This document shows positions 26,921 through 35,627 of a DNA stretch of 64,000 nt, piece after piece. The DNA comes from Pseudomonas purpurea (GTDB lineage Bacteria > Pseudomonadota > Gammaproteobacteria > Pseudomonadales > Pseudomonadaceae), in NCBI RefSeq assembly GCF_039908635.1, contig NZ_CP150918.1, positions 2,537,001-2,601,000 of the forward strand. Direction: 5' to 3'. Numbering within the stretch: the stretch's first letter is position 1; each line of letters begins with the position of its first letter. Position numbers and translations under genes: made by a program. The notes under the pieces were generated by a model. The model made no database searches and was not told where the DNA came from. It saw nothing but the letters and a program-made list of their open reading frames with translations.

Positions 26921-28285
26921 ATGGGCAAGGTAGCAGTGGTCGGAATGGGCTATAGCGGCGCCATTCTTGTGGAGCGATTAAAACACCTGACACCCGCATT
27001 GAAAGTGGATGTCTACGATACAACTGGCAGCACTGGGTCTGGTCAGGCCTATCAACAGGACAGTTTGAGCAACCTGGTCAATCGCCCGGCCAGCCTGATG
27101 TACCTGCGCGAACTCGGCGATTTCAAACATTGGTTGCGCGAATGTCCCGTGACGCAGGCCAAATCTTATCAGCCGAGGCCGGTGTTCGGCAGGTTCATCG
27201 AAGAGACACTCAAGTCATCTCTGCGCGCCCACAGCGCTATCCAGTATCACCGCGAGCGGGTGATGGGGATGACTGCAGAACAGGGGCGCTACTCCCTGAA
27301 AACCGCCAGCGGCGAACGCGCGGGCTACAGTGCTGTGATTCTGGCGACCGGCAACTCCGAGCCGACCGATATCTATCGGCTCGAAGGCGTCGAGGGCTAC
27401 ATCAACAATCCCTATCCGACGACCAAGCTTGCCGACATCCGTTCAGAAAGTATCTGTGTGCTCGGCAATCAGTTATCGGCCATCGATGTGGCGCTAACCC
27501 TGCTCGACGCCCATCCTGACAACCACGTCACGATGCTTACCCGACGCAGCAAGATTCCCAACTACAGCGAGCACTACCATCCGCGCCCGCTCAAGGTGCT
27601 GAACGAGAGCAACCTCAAGCAACGACTGCGGGGCACCGGCTCGGTACTGAAAATCGTACAGGCAATGTTCGACGAGGAGCTGGGCGCACACGGCATTCAC
27701 GTCAACCTCGAGGCCTTGATGCGCGATCACACCCAGGCCTCGGTTGCCCGAGAGGCGATCTACTCGGTGCTCTCATCGACCAATCTGATCGTGCCGATGA
27801 TCTGGAACCTGTTATCCGAGCGCGACCGAAAAGTCTTCGTCGGACGATACCGAAGCGCCTGGCGCCAACTGCGTGTGCCGATTCCCAAGGAGAACTGGAC
27901 CAGGATTCATCAACATATCCATTCCGGGCGGTTGGTTTGCAAAACCGGGTTGGCGGATGTCAGCGTCATCGAGGATCAATTCGTGGCACGCGGGCGGGAT
28001 TTTCAGTGCTCGTTTTCCAACCTGGTTAATGCGACCGGCGCCGGCGATGCGATGGAGGGCGCGTTGTACCAAAACCTGACGGCCTCCGGTATGTGCATCC
28101 AGCATCAGTACGGCGGAATCGATGTGCGCTTTGACGACTGCCGGGTGATAAACGAACAGGGGCCGACCAATATCTTTGCAATCGGCGCCCCTACCGCGGG
28201 GGTGTTCTACGCGGTCAGCAATATTGATGTTCTGCAGATGCAGGCTGAAATCATCTACAAAAACCTTCGTGCATTAGGCGCTTGA
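26921..28285 (+). CDS. FAD/NAD(P)-binding protein, unknown oxidoreductase
   Basis: A 454-residue flavoprotein. The N-terminal dinucleotide-binding motif is VAVVGMGYSGAILVERL (GxGxxG, residues 4-20), followed by GSGQAYQQDSLSNLVNRPAS, which fits the NAD_binding_9 group. A second nucleotide motif is near residue 182 (ESICVLGNQLSAIDVALTLL). ATG-like FAD contacts appear in AVILATGNSEP and near the end in IFAIGAPTAGVFYAVSN. The start at 26921 follows AAGGATAG. It probably oxidises or reduces a small molecule handled by the ATP-grasp enzyme upstream; this pairing is inference. It is not a close match to any named enzyme I know. Confidence 0.75.
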   Translation: MGKVAVVGMGYSGAILVERLKHLTPALKVDVYDTTGSTGSGQAYQQDSLSNLVNRPASLMYLRELGDFKHWLRECPVTQAKSYQPRPVFGRFIEETLKSSLRAHSAIQYHRERVMGMTAEQGRYSLKTASGERAGYSAVILATGNSEPTDIYRLEGVEGYINNPYPTTKLADIRSESICVLGNQLSAIDVALTLLDAHPDNHVTMLTRRSKIPNYSEHYHPRPLKVLNESNLKQRLRGTGSVLKIVQAMFDEELGAHGIHVNLEALMRDHTQASVAREAIYSVLSSTNLIVPMIWNLLSERDRKVFVGRYRSAWRQLRVPIPKENWTRIHQHIHSGRLVCKTGLADVSVIEDQFVARGRDFQCSFSNLVNATGAGDAMEGALYQNLTASGMCIQHQYGGIDVRFDDCRVINEQGPTNIFAIGAPTAGVFYAVSNIDVLQMQAEIIYKNLRALGA

Positions 28286-28291
28286 GAAACT

Positions 28292-29312
28292 ATGAAAACC
28301 TTACTGTGTTTGCTGACCGCCACTGCGGTGGGCACTGGTTTTCAGTATGCCGGCGTCCCGCATGGGCCTGTTGCTGGGCTCGATACTCGCGACCGCATTG
28401 ATCGTCAGCAACCGCCAATTTTCGCCGAGGATGCCGCTCGGTCTTGGTTACGTACAAATCGTATTGGGGATCGCCACCGGCCTGATGTTCGAGGCCTGGG
28501 ACAGCCAGACAGTCGCCGCGCTGTTGCCCAGTCTGGGCTTGTTGCTGCTGTGCCTGACAGCGCAGATTGTCGCGGCGGGTTTGTGGCTGCGCAAAGTGTC
28601 GGGATGGAACCTCAAGGACTCGCTGCTAGCCGTTTACCCGGGCGCGCTCGCGGCAGTGTTCGATTTGCTGGAGTCCGAGCGGGCGTCGAGCAAGGTGATC
28701 GTCGTGCACCTGGTCCGCCTGTTGTCGATCACCATGCTGGTCAGTTTTTGCATCCCCGGGCCCGTCGACGCGGTGCTGGTCGAGAGCAGCCCGCTGGGCA
28801 TCAACACCGTGTTGACGTTGTTGTCGCTGGTCGCTCTGTGCCTGGTGCTCGGGCTCATCCTGTTGCGCATCGGCGTCCCGGCACCGTTCATGCTCACCGC
28901 GATTGTCGTCACCGGCGTCTACGTCAAACAGGGTTATCTGCAAGGCTTCCACATGCCGGCATGGAGCGTCGATGCCGCCGCCGTCATCCTTGGTGTGCTG
29001 ATCGGCTCGAAGTTCAAGGACATTACCCCGGCGGAGTTCGTGCGCCACGGCCGTGCCGGGTTGATGTCTGTCGCGCTGATGTTGCTGGTCGCCGCGGCGT
29101 TTGCCTGGGTAGCGGGGCGGTTGCTGGGCAGCGATCCCTTGGCTTCATGGTTGGCGTACATGCCGGGGGCCATCGAAACCATCGCGATTGTCGCGTTCAG
29201 TGGTGGGCTGAACGTGGTGTTCATTCTGTCCCACCACTTGGTGCGGATGGTCGTGTTGCACTTCGCCCCCGCCTTGATTGTTCAGGCGCGTAGACGGCGG
29301 GAAAATGCCTGA
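28292..29312 (+). pseudogene. AbrB-type membrane protein, broken by +1 frameshift
   Basis: A ten-helix-type inner-membrane protein of the AbrB duplication family (annotated in genomes as AbrB family transcriptional regulator, but a membrane protein). The first helix, MKTLLCLLTATAVGTGFQYA, starts 7 bases after the flavoprotein stop and is in a different frame from the rest (LLLGSILATALIVSNRQFS onward, ending VQARRRRENA). Removing one base from GGG at 28364-28366 joins them as GVPHG-LLLGSILATAL, which fits the family N-terminus. An ATG at 28347 exists but lacks a ribosome-binding site and would lose the first helix. Role unknown; transport of the cluster product is a reasonable guess. Confidence 0.75.
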
Positions 29313-29835
29313 TCAGGCAAAGGAAACGTAGCCTGTTGATTAGTTACTGCGGCTCTGGCTGATCGAAACTATCCAGTGACGCTGTGCGCCGTGTGTCCGG
29401 CTACCAAACCCGATCGCTGATAATCAGCGACACGGAAACAATAGAGGCGAGGACCAAAGCGCACAAGCCGGCGGATTCTGGCGCAGGTGTAGGCCGTGGC
29501 GCAAGGCGTTGTAGCCTCTGGTGGGCACTGCGTAGGCAAGCTTAAACACCCGTAGCAGCTGCCGAGCCCGCGAGGCTGCGTTCGAGGACGAAGTCCTTGC
29601 AAATCCCGCTCACGCGGTTTACCTGACAGAACGTGTTGCATGATGTTACGACTGCTCCGCGGCCGAACTCAGCCTCGTAGGCTCGGCAGCTGCTACGGGC
29701 TACGGGCTTATATTGAGCGATTGTCGTTGTTTGGGCAGGGAAATTAAGCAGTGTTGAGGTGGGCCTCATTGCGGGACGCCTAGCACTTGCTCACGATGGC
29801 GTCAGTGAAATTGCCATCGCAAGCAAGCTTTGCTC
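29313..29835. other. 523-base intergenic region with inverted repeats
   Basis: Non-coding stretch between the AbrB gene and topB. It contains a long inverted repeat pair (29549-29577 and 29671-29699) and a REP-like repeat at its right end. The left part (29313-29548) shows nothing I can name. A 90-codon open frame on the minus strand (29369-29641) crosses one repeat arm and is not called. Confidence 0.6.
29549..29699. repeat. Inverted repeat pair, REP/BIME-like
   Basis: 29549-29577 (CCCGTAGCAGCTGCCGAGCC and following) is nearly the reverse complement of 29671-29699, 29 bases with two mismatches, with 93 bases between. GTAGCAGCTGCCGAGCC resembles a Pseudomonas REP core. The transcript could form a very stable stem; more likely it is a mobile REP pair. 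Confidence 0.7.
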
Positions 29836-29841
29836 CTACAA
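29813..29841. repeat. Short REP-like repeat at topB 3' end
   Basis: CCATCGCAAGCAAGCTTTGC followed by TCCTACAAG is the common Pseudomonas intergenic repeat of the GCGAGCAAGCTTGCTCCTACA type. Together with GATGGC at 29795 it could form a small hairpin behind the stop of topB (29836, minus strand), which it overlaps by a few bases. Confidence 0.55.
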
Positions 29842-31779
29842 GGCAGGTTTCGCTTTGCGTTGGGTGGCCGGTGCGGTTTTGCGCTTGGCAGTCTTGCGTT
29901 TGTTCTTCCACGGCGTTGCGCCTTTACCCGCCGGGCTGGCCGGGCCGCTGATGGTCAGGCTCAGGCCGGTGCAGCGGCCGACTTGCTTGCTCATCCAGGC
30001 GGCTTGTTTGGCAACAAATTCCTCAAGGCTCATTTCACCACTCTGGACCATGTCCAGTGCCTGTTCCCAGATGGCCGTTGTGCCGGGGTCGGCGATGGCG
30101 CGGGGCACGGCGTCGATCAGGCTGAACGCTGGCGGCGTGGCCGCCAGGGCTTTGCCGTTCTTGATCAGGTAGCCACGGTCCAGCAACCCTTGAATGATCC
30201 CGGCGCGGGTGGCTTCAGTGCCGATGCCGGTGGTGTCCTTGAGTTTTTGCTTGAGCAGGGGATCTTCGACCAGCTTGGCGACGTTCTTCATCGCCTTGAT
30301 CAGATCGCCCTCGGTGAACGGTTTGGGTGGCTGGGTCCAGAGGTCTTTCAGGTTCACACCCACAACGGCGCACTCGCAGCCTTCGGTCAGCGCCGGGAGA
30401 ATTTGCGGCGCAGGGGCTTCGCGGCCCTTGGCCGGGGCCAGCGCTTCGGGCAGCGCACGCTTCCAGCCGGGCTCGACGATCTGCTTGCCCACCGCCCGCA
30501 AGGCATAACCTGCGCAGTCGAGGTCGGCCTGGGTCCTGTCGAACTCGTGATTAGGCAGGAATTGCGCCAGATACCGTGCGCGGATCAAGGTGTAGACCGC
30601 ACGGTGTTTACCGGTCAGGCGTTCGAGGTTTTTCGCGGCGCCCGTGGGGATGATGCCGTGGTGAGCGCTGACCTTGGCGTCGTTCCAGGCCCGCGAACGG
30701 CGCTGTGGCTCAAGGTGTTCCAGCAGACCGCTCAAGCCCGGATCTGCACGGCCGAGGGCGGCCAGAATGCCCGGCGCCTCGCTGTGCTGGCTCACCGGCA
30801 GGTAGCCACAATCGCTGCGTGGGTAGGTGATGACTTTATGGGTTTCATACAATGCCTGCGCAACGTCCAGGGTTTCCTGGGCACCGAGGCCGAGCTTTTT
30901 CGAGCAGACTTCCTGCAACGTGCCCAGGTCGAATGGCAGCGGGGCGGCTTCGCGTACCCGCTCGGTGCGCAATTTGATCAGCCGTGCGCTGTTGGCGCTG
31001 TTCATGGCTGCGGCGGCGTCCTGGGCCAGCGCCGGGTTCAGGCAGCGGTCCTGGTCATCGCAGGCATCGGCTGCCGCGCGCCAATGGGCGATGAACGTGT
31101 CGCGACCGTGACGCAATTGCACGTCGATGGCCCAGTACGCCACCGGTACGAAGTCGGCGATGCTGCGGTCGCGGTCCACCACCAGGCGCAAGGTCGGGGT
31201 TTGTACCCGACCCACCGGCAACACACCCTGATAGCCGGACTGGCGACCCAGCAACGTGAACAAGCGACTCATGTTCATGCCGATCAGCCAGTCGGCCCGC
31301 GAACGTCCCAGCGCCGAATGGTAAAGGCTGAACGTTTCGGCACCGGGCTTGAGCGTTGAAAGCGCCTTGCGGATGGAAGCATCGTCGAGTGCAGACAGCC
31401 ACAGGCGCTTGATCGGCCCGCGATAACGGCAATGTTCCACCAGTTCCCGGGCGATCATTTCCCCCTCGCGGTCGGCGTCGGTGGCGATCACCAGTTCATC
31501 CGCTTCACCCAGCAACCGCTTGACCGCTTTGAACTGGCTGGCGGTCTTGGGCTTGACCCGCATTTTCCACTTGTCGGGGACGATTGGCAGATCGGCCAGC
31601 ACCCAGCGCTTGTAGCGGGCGTCGTAGGCATCCGGCGGCGCGGTTTCCAGCAAGTGGCCGATGCACCAGGTCACCGTGATGTTCGTGCCCAGCCAGCAAC
31701 CGTCGCCACGGCGGCTGGCGCCGAGCACGGCAGCGATGTCTTTGGCCTGGGACGGTTTTTCACAGAGGAACAGCTGCAT
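29836..31779 (-). CDS. topB: DNA topoisomerase III
   Basis: A 647-residue type IA topoisomerase that relaxes and decatenates DNA by single-strand passage. The TOPRIM acidic centre is IATDADREGE (98-107). The catalytic tyrosine is Tyr319 in VITYPRSDCGYLP. The family segment GYQGVLPVGRVQTPTLRLV (183-201) is present. The C-terminus ends in a Lys/Arg/Thr-rich basic tail, as is common in TopB. The start MQLFLCEKPSQA at 31779 fits the family N-terminus; an ATG nine bases upstream is also possible. Confidence 0.93.
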   Translation of the reverse strand: MQLFLCEKPSQAKDIAAVLGASRRGDGCWLGTNITVTWCIGHLLETAPPDAYDARYKRWVLADLPIVPDKWKMRVKPKTASQFKAVKRLLGEADELVIATDADREGEMIARELVEHCRYRGPIKRLWLSALDDASIRKALSTLKPGAETFSLYHSALGRSRADWLIGMNMSRLFTLLGRQSGYQGVLPVGRVQTPTLRLVVDRDRSIADFVPVAYWAIDVQLRHGRDTFIAHWRAAADACDDQDRCLNPALAQDAAAAMNSANSARLIKLRTERVREAAPLPFDLGTLQEVCSKKLGLGAQETLDVAQALYETHKVITYPRSDCGYLPVSQHSEAPGILAALGRADPGLSGLLEHLEPQRRSRAWNDAKVSAHHGIIPTGAAKNLERLTGKHRAVYTLIRARYLAQFLPNHEFDRTQADLDCAGYALRAVGKQIVEPGWKRALPEALAPAKGREAPAPQILPALTEGCECAVVGVNLKDLWTQPPKPFTEGDLIKAMKNVAKLVEDPLLKQKLKDTTGIGTEATRAGIIQGLLDRGYLIKNGKALAATPPAFSLIDAVPRAIADPGTTAIWEQALDMVQSGEMSLEEFVAKQAAWMSKQVGRCTGLSLTISGPASPAGKGATPWKNKRKTAKRKTAPATQRKAKPAL

Positions 31780-32076
31780 AACCACCATCATGGTTCGGGT
31801 TGGAAAGGTCGACAGCATGAGCGGTGAAGACGGATCGGGCAATCTTTATCTGTATGGATGTACAGCTAAAGCTGTTGCCATTGATTGCGCTCGCGGTGTG
31901 CCCCAGACGCGGGAAGAAACAAGGCGCGGGCCACGCTGACAGAATTGTAATGCGCCAATCATCTCCACGTTATCTCCCGGTTGTAAGGATACCCCCCGGC
32001 AGCCACGGGGCCGTTCGTGGCCCCGGGAGAATAAAAAACAGCCGAAATCCAATGGCCGATAACTCTGGAGTGATCG

Positions 32077-33402
32077 ATGAAAAACACCACACACATAACG
32101 ATGGCCGCGCTGGCGGCAATAGTCGGCTGCGCGCCGGGCCTGGTGTCCGCCGAAGAAACGGTTGAAGGCTTTATCGAAGGCAGTCGCTTGAACGTGCTCA
32201 ACCGCAACGTCTACTTCAACCGTGACCACCGGGACGGTCAGAAAAGCCCCACGGGCAATGGCTATTCCGAAGCCTGGGCGCATGGGGTGATTGGCAAGTT
32301 CGAGTCCGGCTTTACCCAGGGCACCGTGGGCGTCGGGGTCGATGCATTTGCCATGATCGGCCTGAAACTCGATACCGGTGACGGTCGCAACGGCGGGCGC
32401 AGTTCATTCGATGTGCTGCCGGTGGACCGCAAGGGGCAGGCGCGGGACGAATACACCAAGGTGGGTGGCGCGGCCAAGGTTCGGGCTTTCGATACGGTGC
32501 TCAAGGTCGGTGACGTGTTTCCCGCCAACCCGGTGGTGACGGCCGGGGATTCGCGGTTGCTGCCGGAAAGCTTTCGCGGCGTGACCGCCACCAACACCAG
32601 CCTTGAAGGTTTGACCCTGCAGGGCGGGCGCCTGCATGCCATGAGCCAACCGGTATCGAGCAATATGCGCGACAACTTCGCGACCTTTTATGGCGGGCCG
32701 GTCAATTCGCCGTGGGTCGGCTACTTTGGCGGCGATTACACGCTGAACAAACAGGTCAGTTTCAGCCTGTATTCCAGTCGGCTAAAGGACGCCTGGAACC
32801 AGTACTACGCCGGTACGGCCTTGCGTTATCCGCTGTCGGATGACCTCGAAGTGTTCGGCGGCCTCAACTATTACAAGGCCGTGGACGAAGGCAAGCAACT
32901 GCTCGGCCAGTTCGACAACAACATCTGGAGCGCCAAGGTCGGCGTCACGTTTGGTGCCCACACCCTGGCGTTGTCCCATCAGCGAAACAACGACAACGAT
33001 GACTTTGACTACTTGCGCCAGTCGGACTCGATCTTCCTCGACAACTCGATCCAGTACAGCGATTTCAACTCGCCCAAAGAGCGTTCGTGGATGGTTCGCT
33101 ATGACCTGGACATGACCACGTTCGGTGTGCCGGGGTTGTCGTTCATGACGCGTTACGGCCGAGGGTCGGGGGCTGACTACGCCAACGCTAACGCCGTTTA
33201 CATGCGCCGCGATGCCGAGGGCAATCCGCTGACCGACCAGAAGCGCTGGGAGCGCGACATCGAGGTCAAGTACGTGGTGCAGACCGGCTCGCTCAAAGAC
33301 CTGTCGTTGCGGGTGCGTCAGGCCAATACCCGGGCCACCGCGTTCGAGTCGGACCTGGACGAAGTTCGTTTGATTGTCGAATACCCGTTAGCCATTCTTT
33401 AA
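32077..33402 (+). CDS. OprD family outer membrane porin
   Basis: A 441-residue outer-membrane substrate-specific porin. The signal peptide is MKNTTHITMAALAAIVGCAP followed by GLVSA. The OprD family start of the mature protein is visible in GFIEGSRLNVLNRNVYFNRD, then alternating beta strands, ending in a phenylalanine-poor strand VRLIVEYPLAIL. Relatives take up amino acids, aromatic or organic acids; this one cannot be assigned a substrate. GGAGTGATCG precedes the ATG. A 7-bp hairpin (CGGGGCC at 32006, GGCCCCG at 32019) lies in its 5' region. Confidence 0.9.
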   Translation: MKNTTHITMAALAAIVGCAPGLVSAEETVEGFIEGSRLNVLNRNVYFNRDHRDGQKSPTGNGYSEAWAHGVIGKFESGFTQGTVGVGVDAFAMIGLKLDTGDGRNGGRSSFDVLPVDRKGQARDEYTKVGGAAKVRAFDTVLKVGDVFPANPVVTAGDSRLLPESFRGVTATNTSLEGLTLQGGRLHAMSQPVSSNMRDNFATFYGGPVNSPWVGYFGGDYTLNKQVSFSLYSSRLKDAWNQYYAGTALRYPLSDDLEVFGGLNYYKAVDEGKQLLGQFDNNIWSAKVGVTFGAHTLALSHQRNNDNDDFDYLRQSDSIFLDNSIQYSDFNSPKERSWMVRYDLDMTTFGVPGLSFMTRYGRGSGADYANANAVYMRRDAEGNPLTDQKRWERDIEVKYVVQTGSLKDLSLRVRQANTRATAFESDLDEVRLIVEYPLAIL

Positions 33403-33566
33403 TGGTTTGAACGCTGTTTATTCAGCGTTTAAGCCAAAGATGTCAAGAATGTAATGTCCCGCCCATGCTCCTGTTAGCTTCGCCTTTTTATAATTCACGG
33501 GAACCTGAAGACGGGTTGCTGAATAAGCCACCGGGTCGACGCCATGACTGTAAGAGGATGCTAACC

Positions 33567-33785
33567 ATGAAACTGTTCAGGATGTTGTTTGTCGCGATGA
33601 TTGCCGCCAGTGCCGGCACTGCGTTTGCCGAAGGTGGCGCGGAGCGCTCCCAGGAGTTTTGGAAACAATTCAAACTCAGCCAGGAGCAAGTGCACGGCAG
33701 CAAGAATAATACGGTCAATGCTCAAGCCACGGTCAAGGCCGACTCGGGCGATCAAGTAAAGTCCGCCGGGAAGTCGGAGGGTTAG
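33567..33785 (+). CDS. Small exported protein of unknown function
   Basis: A 72-residue protein whose first 22 residues are a clear signal peptide (MKLFRMLFVAMIAASAGTAFA). The mature 50 residues are polar (GGAERSQEFWKQFKLSQEQV) with no known motif. The start at 33567 has AGAGG nine bases upstream; the ATG at 33558 abuts that site. A good terminator follows, so it is a one-gene transcript. It lies near the nickel/cobalt and Czc genes, but a link is unproven. Confidence 0.72.
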   Translation: MKLFRMLFVAMIAASAGTAFAEGGAERSQEFWKQFKLSQEQVHGSKNNTVNAQATVKADSGDQVKSAGKSEG

Positions 33786-33855
33786 TGAGCGGTTGAACGG
33801 TTTGGCCATTCACCTTTAGAAGCGCTTTGCTCCTTTGGAAGAGGTGGATTTTTTG

Positions 33856-33881
33856 GGCGTCCTTCGGGGCGTCTTTTTTTT
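33856..33881 (+). terminator. Rho-independent terminator with UUCG tetraloop
   Basis: GGCGTCC (33856-33862), loop TTCG, GGGCGTC (33867-33873), then eight T. The stem has seven pairs (two G-U). It serves the small exported protein gene. Confidence 0.75.
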
Positions 33882-33902
33882 GCCGGTCAAAAATACAGGC
33901 AC

Positions 33903-33934
33903 AAAAAAGCGCTGGAAGTGGGTACGTCCAGCGC
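33903..33934 (-). terminator. Rho-independent terminator of DUF2790 gene
   Basis: GCGCTGG (33909-33915) pairs with CCAGCGC (33928-33934), with an A-run at 33903-33908 that is a T-run on the minus strand. It lies back-to-back with the plus-strand terminator. Confidence 0.7.
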
Positions 33935-33965
33935 CTGGGTACAGGAGGGTTGACGGCAAGAGAGC

Positions 33966-34298
33966 TTAGCCGCCGCGTGTACGGCATTCCCCGGCCACGC
34001 TGTAACGCAAGGTCGTGAGCTGCCCCCGGGAGTCTTCATACGTCATCTGGGACGGCACCACCTCGCAGGACTTTATCGGTGGCGTGACGCTCACCACTTT
34101 AACCACGTCGAGTTTCATCCCGTATTGATAGTCCTTGACGATCGGGGCGCTTTTACCTTCCTTGGCGGCGTATTTCTGCATTGCGGCATTATTGGCTTGC
34201 ATCATCTTTTCAAAGACCTTATCGCCACCACTTTCGGCCATGACCGACGTGGACGCGATCAATACGCTGGTTAAAGAAATGATCCTGGACAATTTCAT
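33966..34298 (-). CDS. Exported DUF2790 family protein
   Basis: A 110-residue Pseudomonas-type small periplasmic protein. The signal peptide is MKLSRIISLTSVLIASTSVMA. The conserved DUF2790 core is YGMKLDVVKVVSVTPPIKSC (about 60-79), then the VPSQMTYEDSRGQLTTLRYS stretch and a final GEC, giving two Cys that may form a disulphide. The function is unknown. The start at 34298 is preferred over a longer frame that lacks a signal sequence. Confidence 0.82.
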   Translation of the reverse strand: MKLSRIISLTSVLIASTSVMAESGGDKVFEKMMQANNAAMQKYAAKEGKSAPIVKDYQYGMKLDVVKVVSVTPPIKSCEVVPSQMTYEDSRGQLTTLRYSVAGECRTRGG

Positions 34299-34394
34299 CT
34301 TGAATGCCTCGTTAAAAACCTGTCGAGAGCATATCAACCGACGCCTTTCATCAAGGTTGCGTCGACATTACAGATAGGTAATGCATGGGGTGTT

Positions 34395-35438
34395 TTAAAT
34401 TTCAATGTGCTCGAAACGCTTCCATTTATAGATGGCGGCCGACACCAGCCAACTGAGGATGAACACGCCGATAATAACGTAGCCAATCATTCCGAAGTTG
34501 TCGTTCAGGTCGCTCACGGTGTCCCAAAAAGTGCCACTGAGCCCCAACGTATCGGCCAGCAAGCCAAGCCCTTCGACGCTGCCCACCAACAACGCCACCA
34601 GCACCGAAACGCAGGTGATGGTGATGTTGTAATACAGCTTGCGGATCGGCTTGATAAATGCCCAGCCGTAAGCCCCCAGCATCAGAATGCTGTCCGTGGT
34701 GTCGACCAGGGTCATGCCGGCAGTGAACAGCACGGGAAATACCAGGATCGACCAGATGGGCATGCCCTGTGCTGCGCCGGCAGCGGAGATGCCCAGCAGG
34801 CCGACTTCCGTGGCGGTGTCGAAGCCCAGGCCGAACAGAAAACCCAGAAAATACATGTGCCAGCTTTTGTTGATCAGGCCAAACAGCGGACGAAACAGCC
34901 GTGCCAGGAACCCTCGGCTGGCCATCAGTAGGTCGAAGTCTTCCTCGACGTAGGGCTTGCCCTGTCGGACAAGGCGAAAGGCACGAATGACCGAGCGCAG
35001 AATCACCAGGTTCATCAGGGCGATGGCAAACAGAAAGGAGGTCGAAACGAGCGTGCCGATGATGCCGCTGATCGCTTTGAAACCGGCCAGTTGACCTTGC
35101 AGGGCCATGGCGGTGGCCGCGATGCCAATCGATGCGAGCACCACAATGGTGGAATGCCCCAGCGAAAACATCAGCCCGACGGAGATTGGCCGTTTACCGG
35201 CCTGCATCAGTTTGCGGGTAACGTTGTCGATGGCCGCGATGTGGTCGGCATCCACGGCATGCCGCAGCCCGAACGAGTAGGCCAGGACGCTGGTGCCCAT
35301 CAGCAGCGGGTAGTTGTGGAAGGCCAGTAAGGCCCAGGTCCAGGCGGCGACGTTGAACAGAATCAGCAGCGCATAAATGGCGATGATCTTCTGCTTGAGC
35401 TGACCACGTTCATCGCCGAACAACGCCTTTACGATCAT
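34395..35438 (-). CDS. HoxN/HupN/NixA family nickel/cobalt permease (NiCoT)
   Basis: A 347-residue inner-membrane permease. NiCoT proteins import Ni2+ or Co2+. The diagnostic helix II motif RHAVDADHIAAIDNVTR (about 55-71, with the H-x4-D-H pattern) is complete, as are the later family segments FSLGHSTIVVLAS and LGFLFGLGFDTATEVGLL. The start at 35438 (MIVKALFGDERG) follows AGGGGT. It sits between small exported proteins and the Czc efflux genes, so uptake and efflux of transition metals are coded side by side. Metal specificity cannot be read from sequence. Confidence 0.88.
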   Translation of the reverse strand: MIVKALFGDERGQLKQKIIAIYALLILFNVAAWTWALLAFHNYPLLMGTSVLAYSFGLRHAVDADHIAAIDNVTRKLMQAGKRPISVGLMFSLGHSTIVVLASIGIAATAMALQGQLAGFKAISGIIGTLVSTSFLFAIALMNLVILRSVIRAFRLVRQGKPYVEEDFDLLMASRGFLARLFRPLFGLINKSWHMYFLGFLFGLGFDTATEVGLLGISAAGAAQGMPIWSILVFPVLFTAGMTLVDTTDSILMLGAYGWAFIKPIRKLYYNITITCVSVLVALLVGSVEGLGLLADTLGLSGTFWDTVSDLNDNFGMIGYVIIGVFILSWLVSAAIYKWKRFEHIEI

Positions 35439-35591
35439 TGTCTGACCCCTTGGGATCACATGAAGCGGCCAGGCAATGAGGGGCGCTCTGGCGGCACGGC
35501 GTTGCCGATACATTGAAGCGTAATACGCGCTGGGCAATCCGCCCTGCACTAGCCTGACTTTCAGACGAAGCATCGTGACGGCGGGGGAGAT

Positions 35592-35617
35592 GCGGGCCAG
35601 GTGCTGGCCTGGCCCGC
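35592..35617. terminator. 10-bp hairpin behind czcA
   Basis: GCGGGCCAGG (35592-35601) pairs perfectly with CCTGGCCCGC (35608-35617), loop six bases, just past the czcA stop. There is no T-run, so factor-dependent or weak termination is likely. Confidence 0.5.
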
Positions 35618-35627
35618 GAGTGCTGCA

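Noticed and set aside
29369-29641. 90-codon minus-strand frame between AbrB gene and topB
   Set aside because: It runs through a REP-like inverted repeat and has Arg/Cys-rich, non-protein-like composition.
35438-35627. Possible cobalamin or nickel/cobalt riboswitch before the NiCoT gene
   Set aside because: I looked for conserved riboswitch core sequences and found none that I could support.
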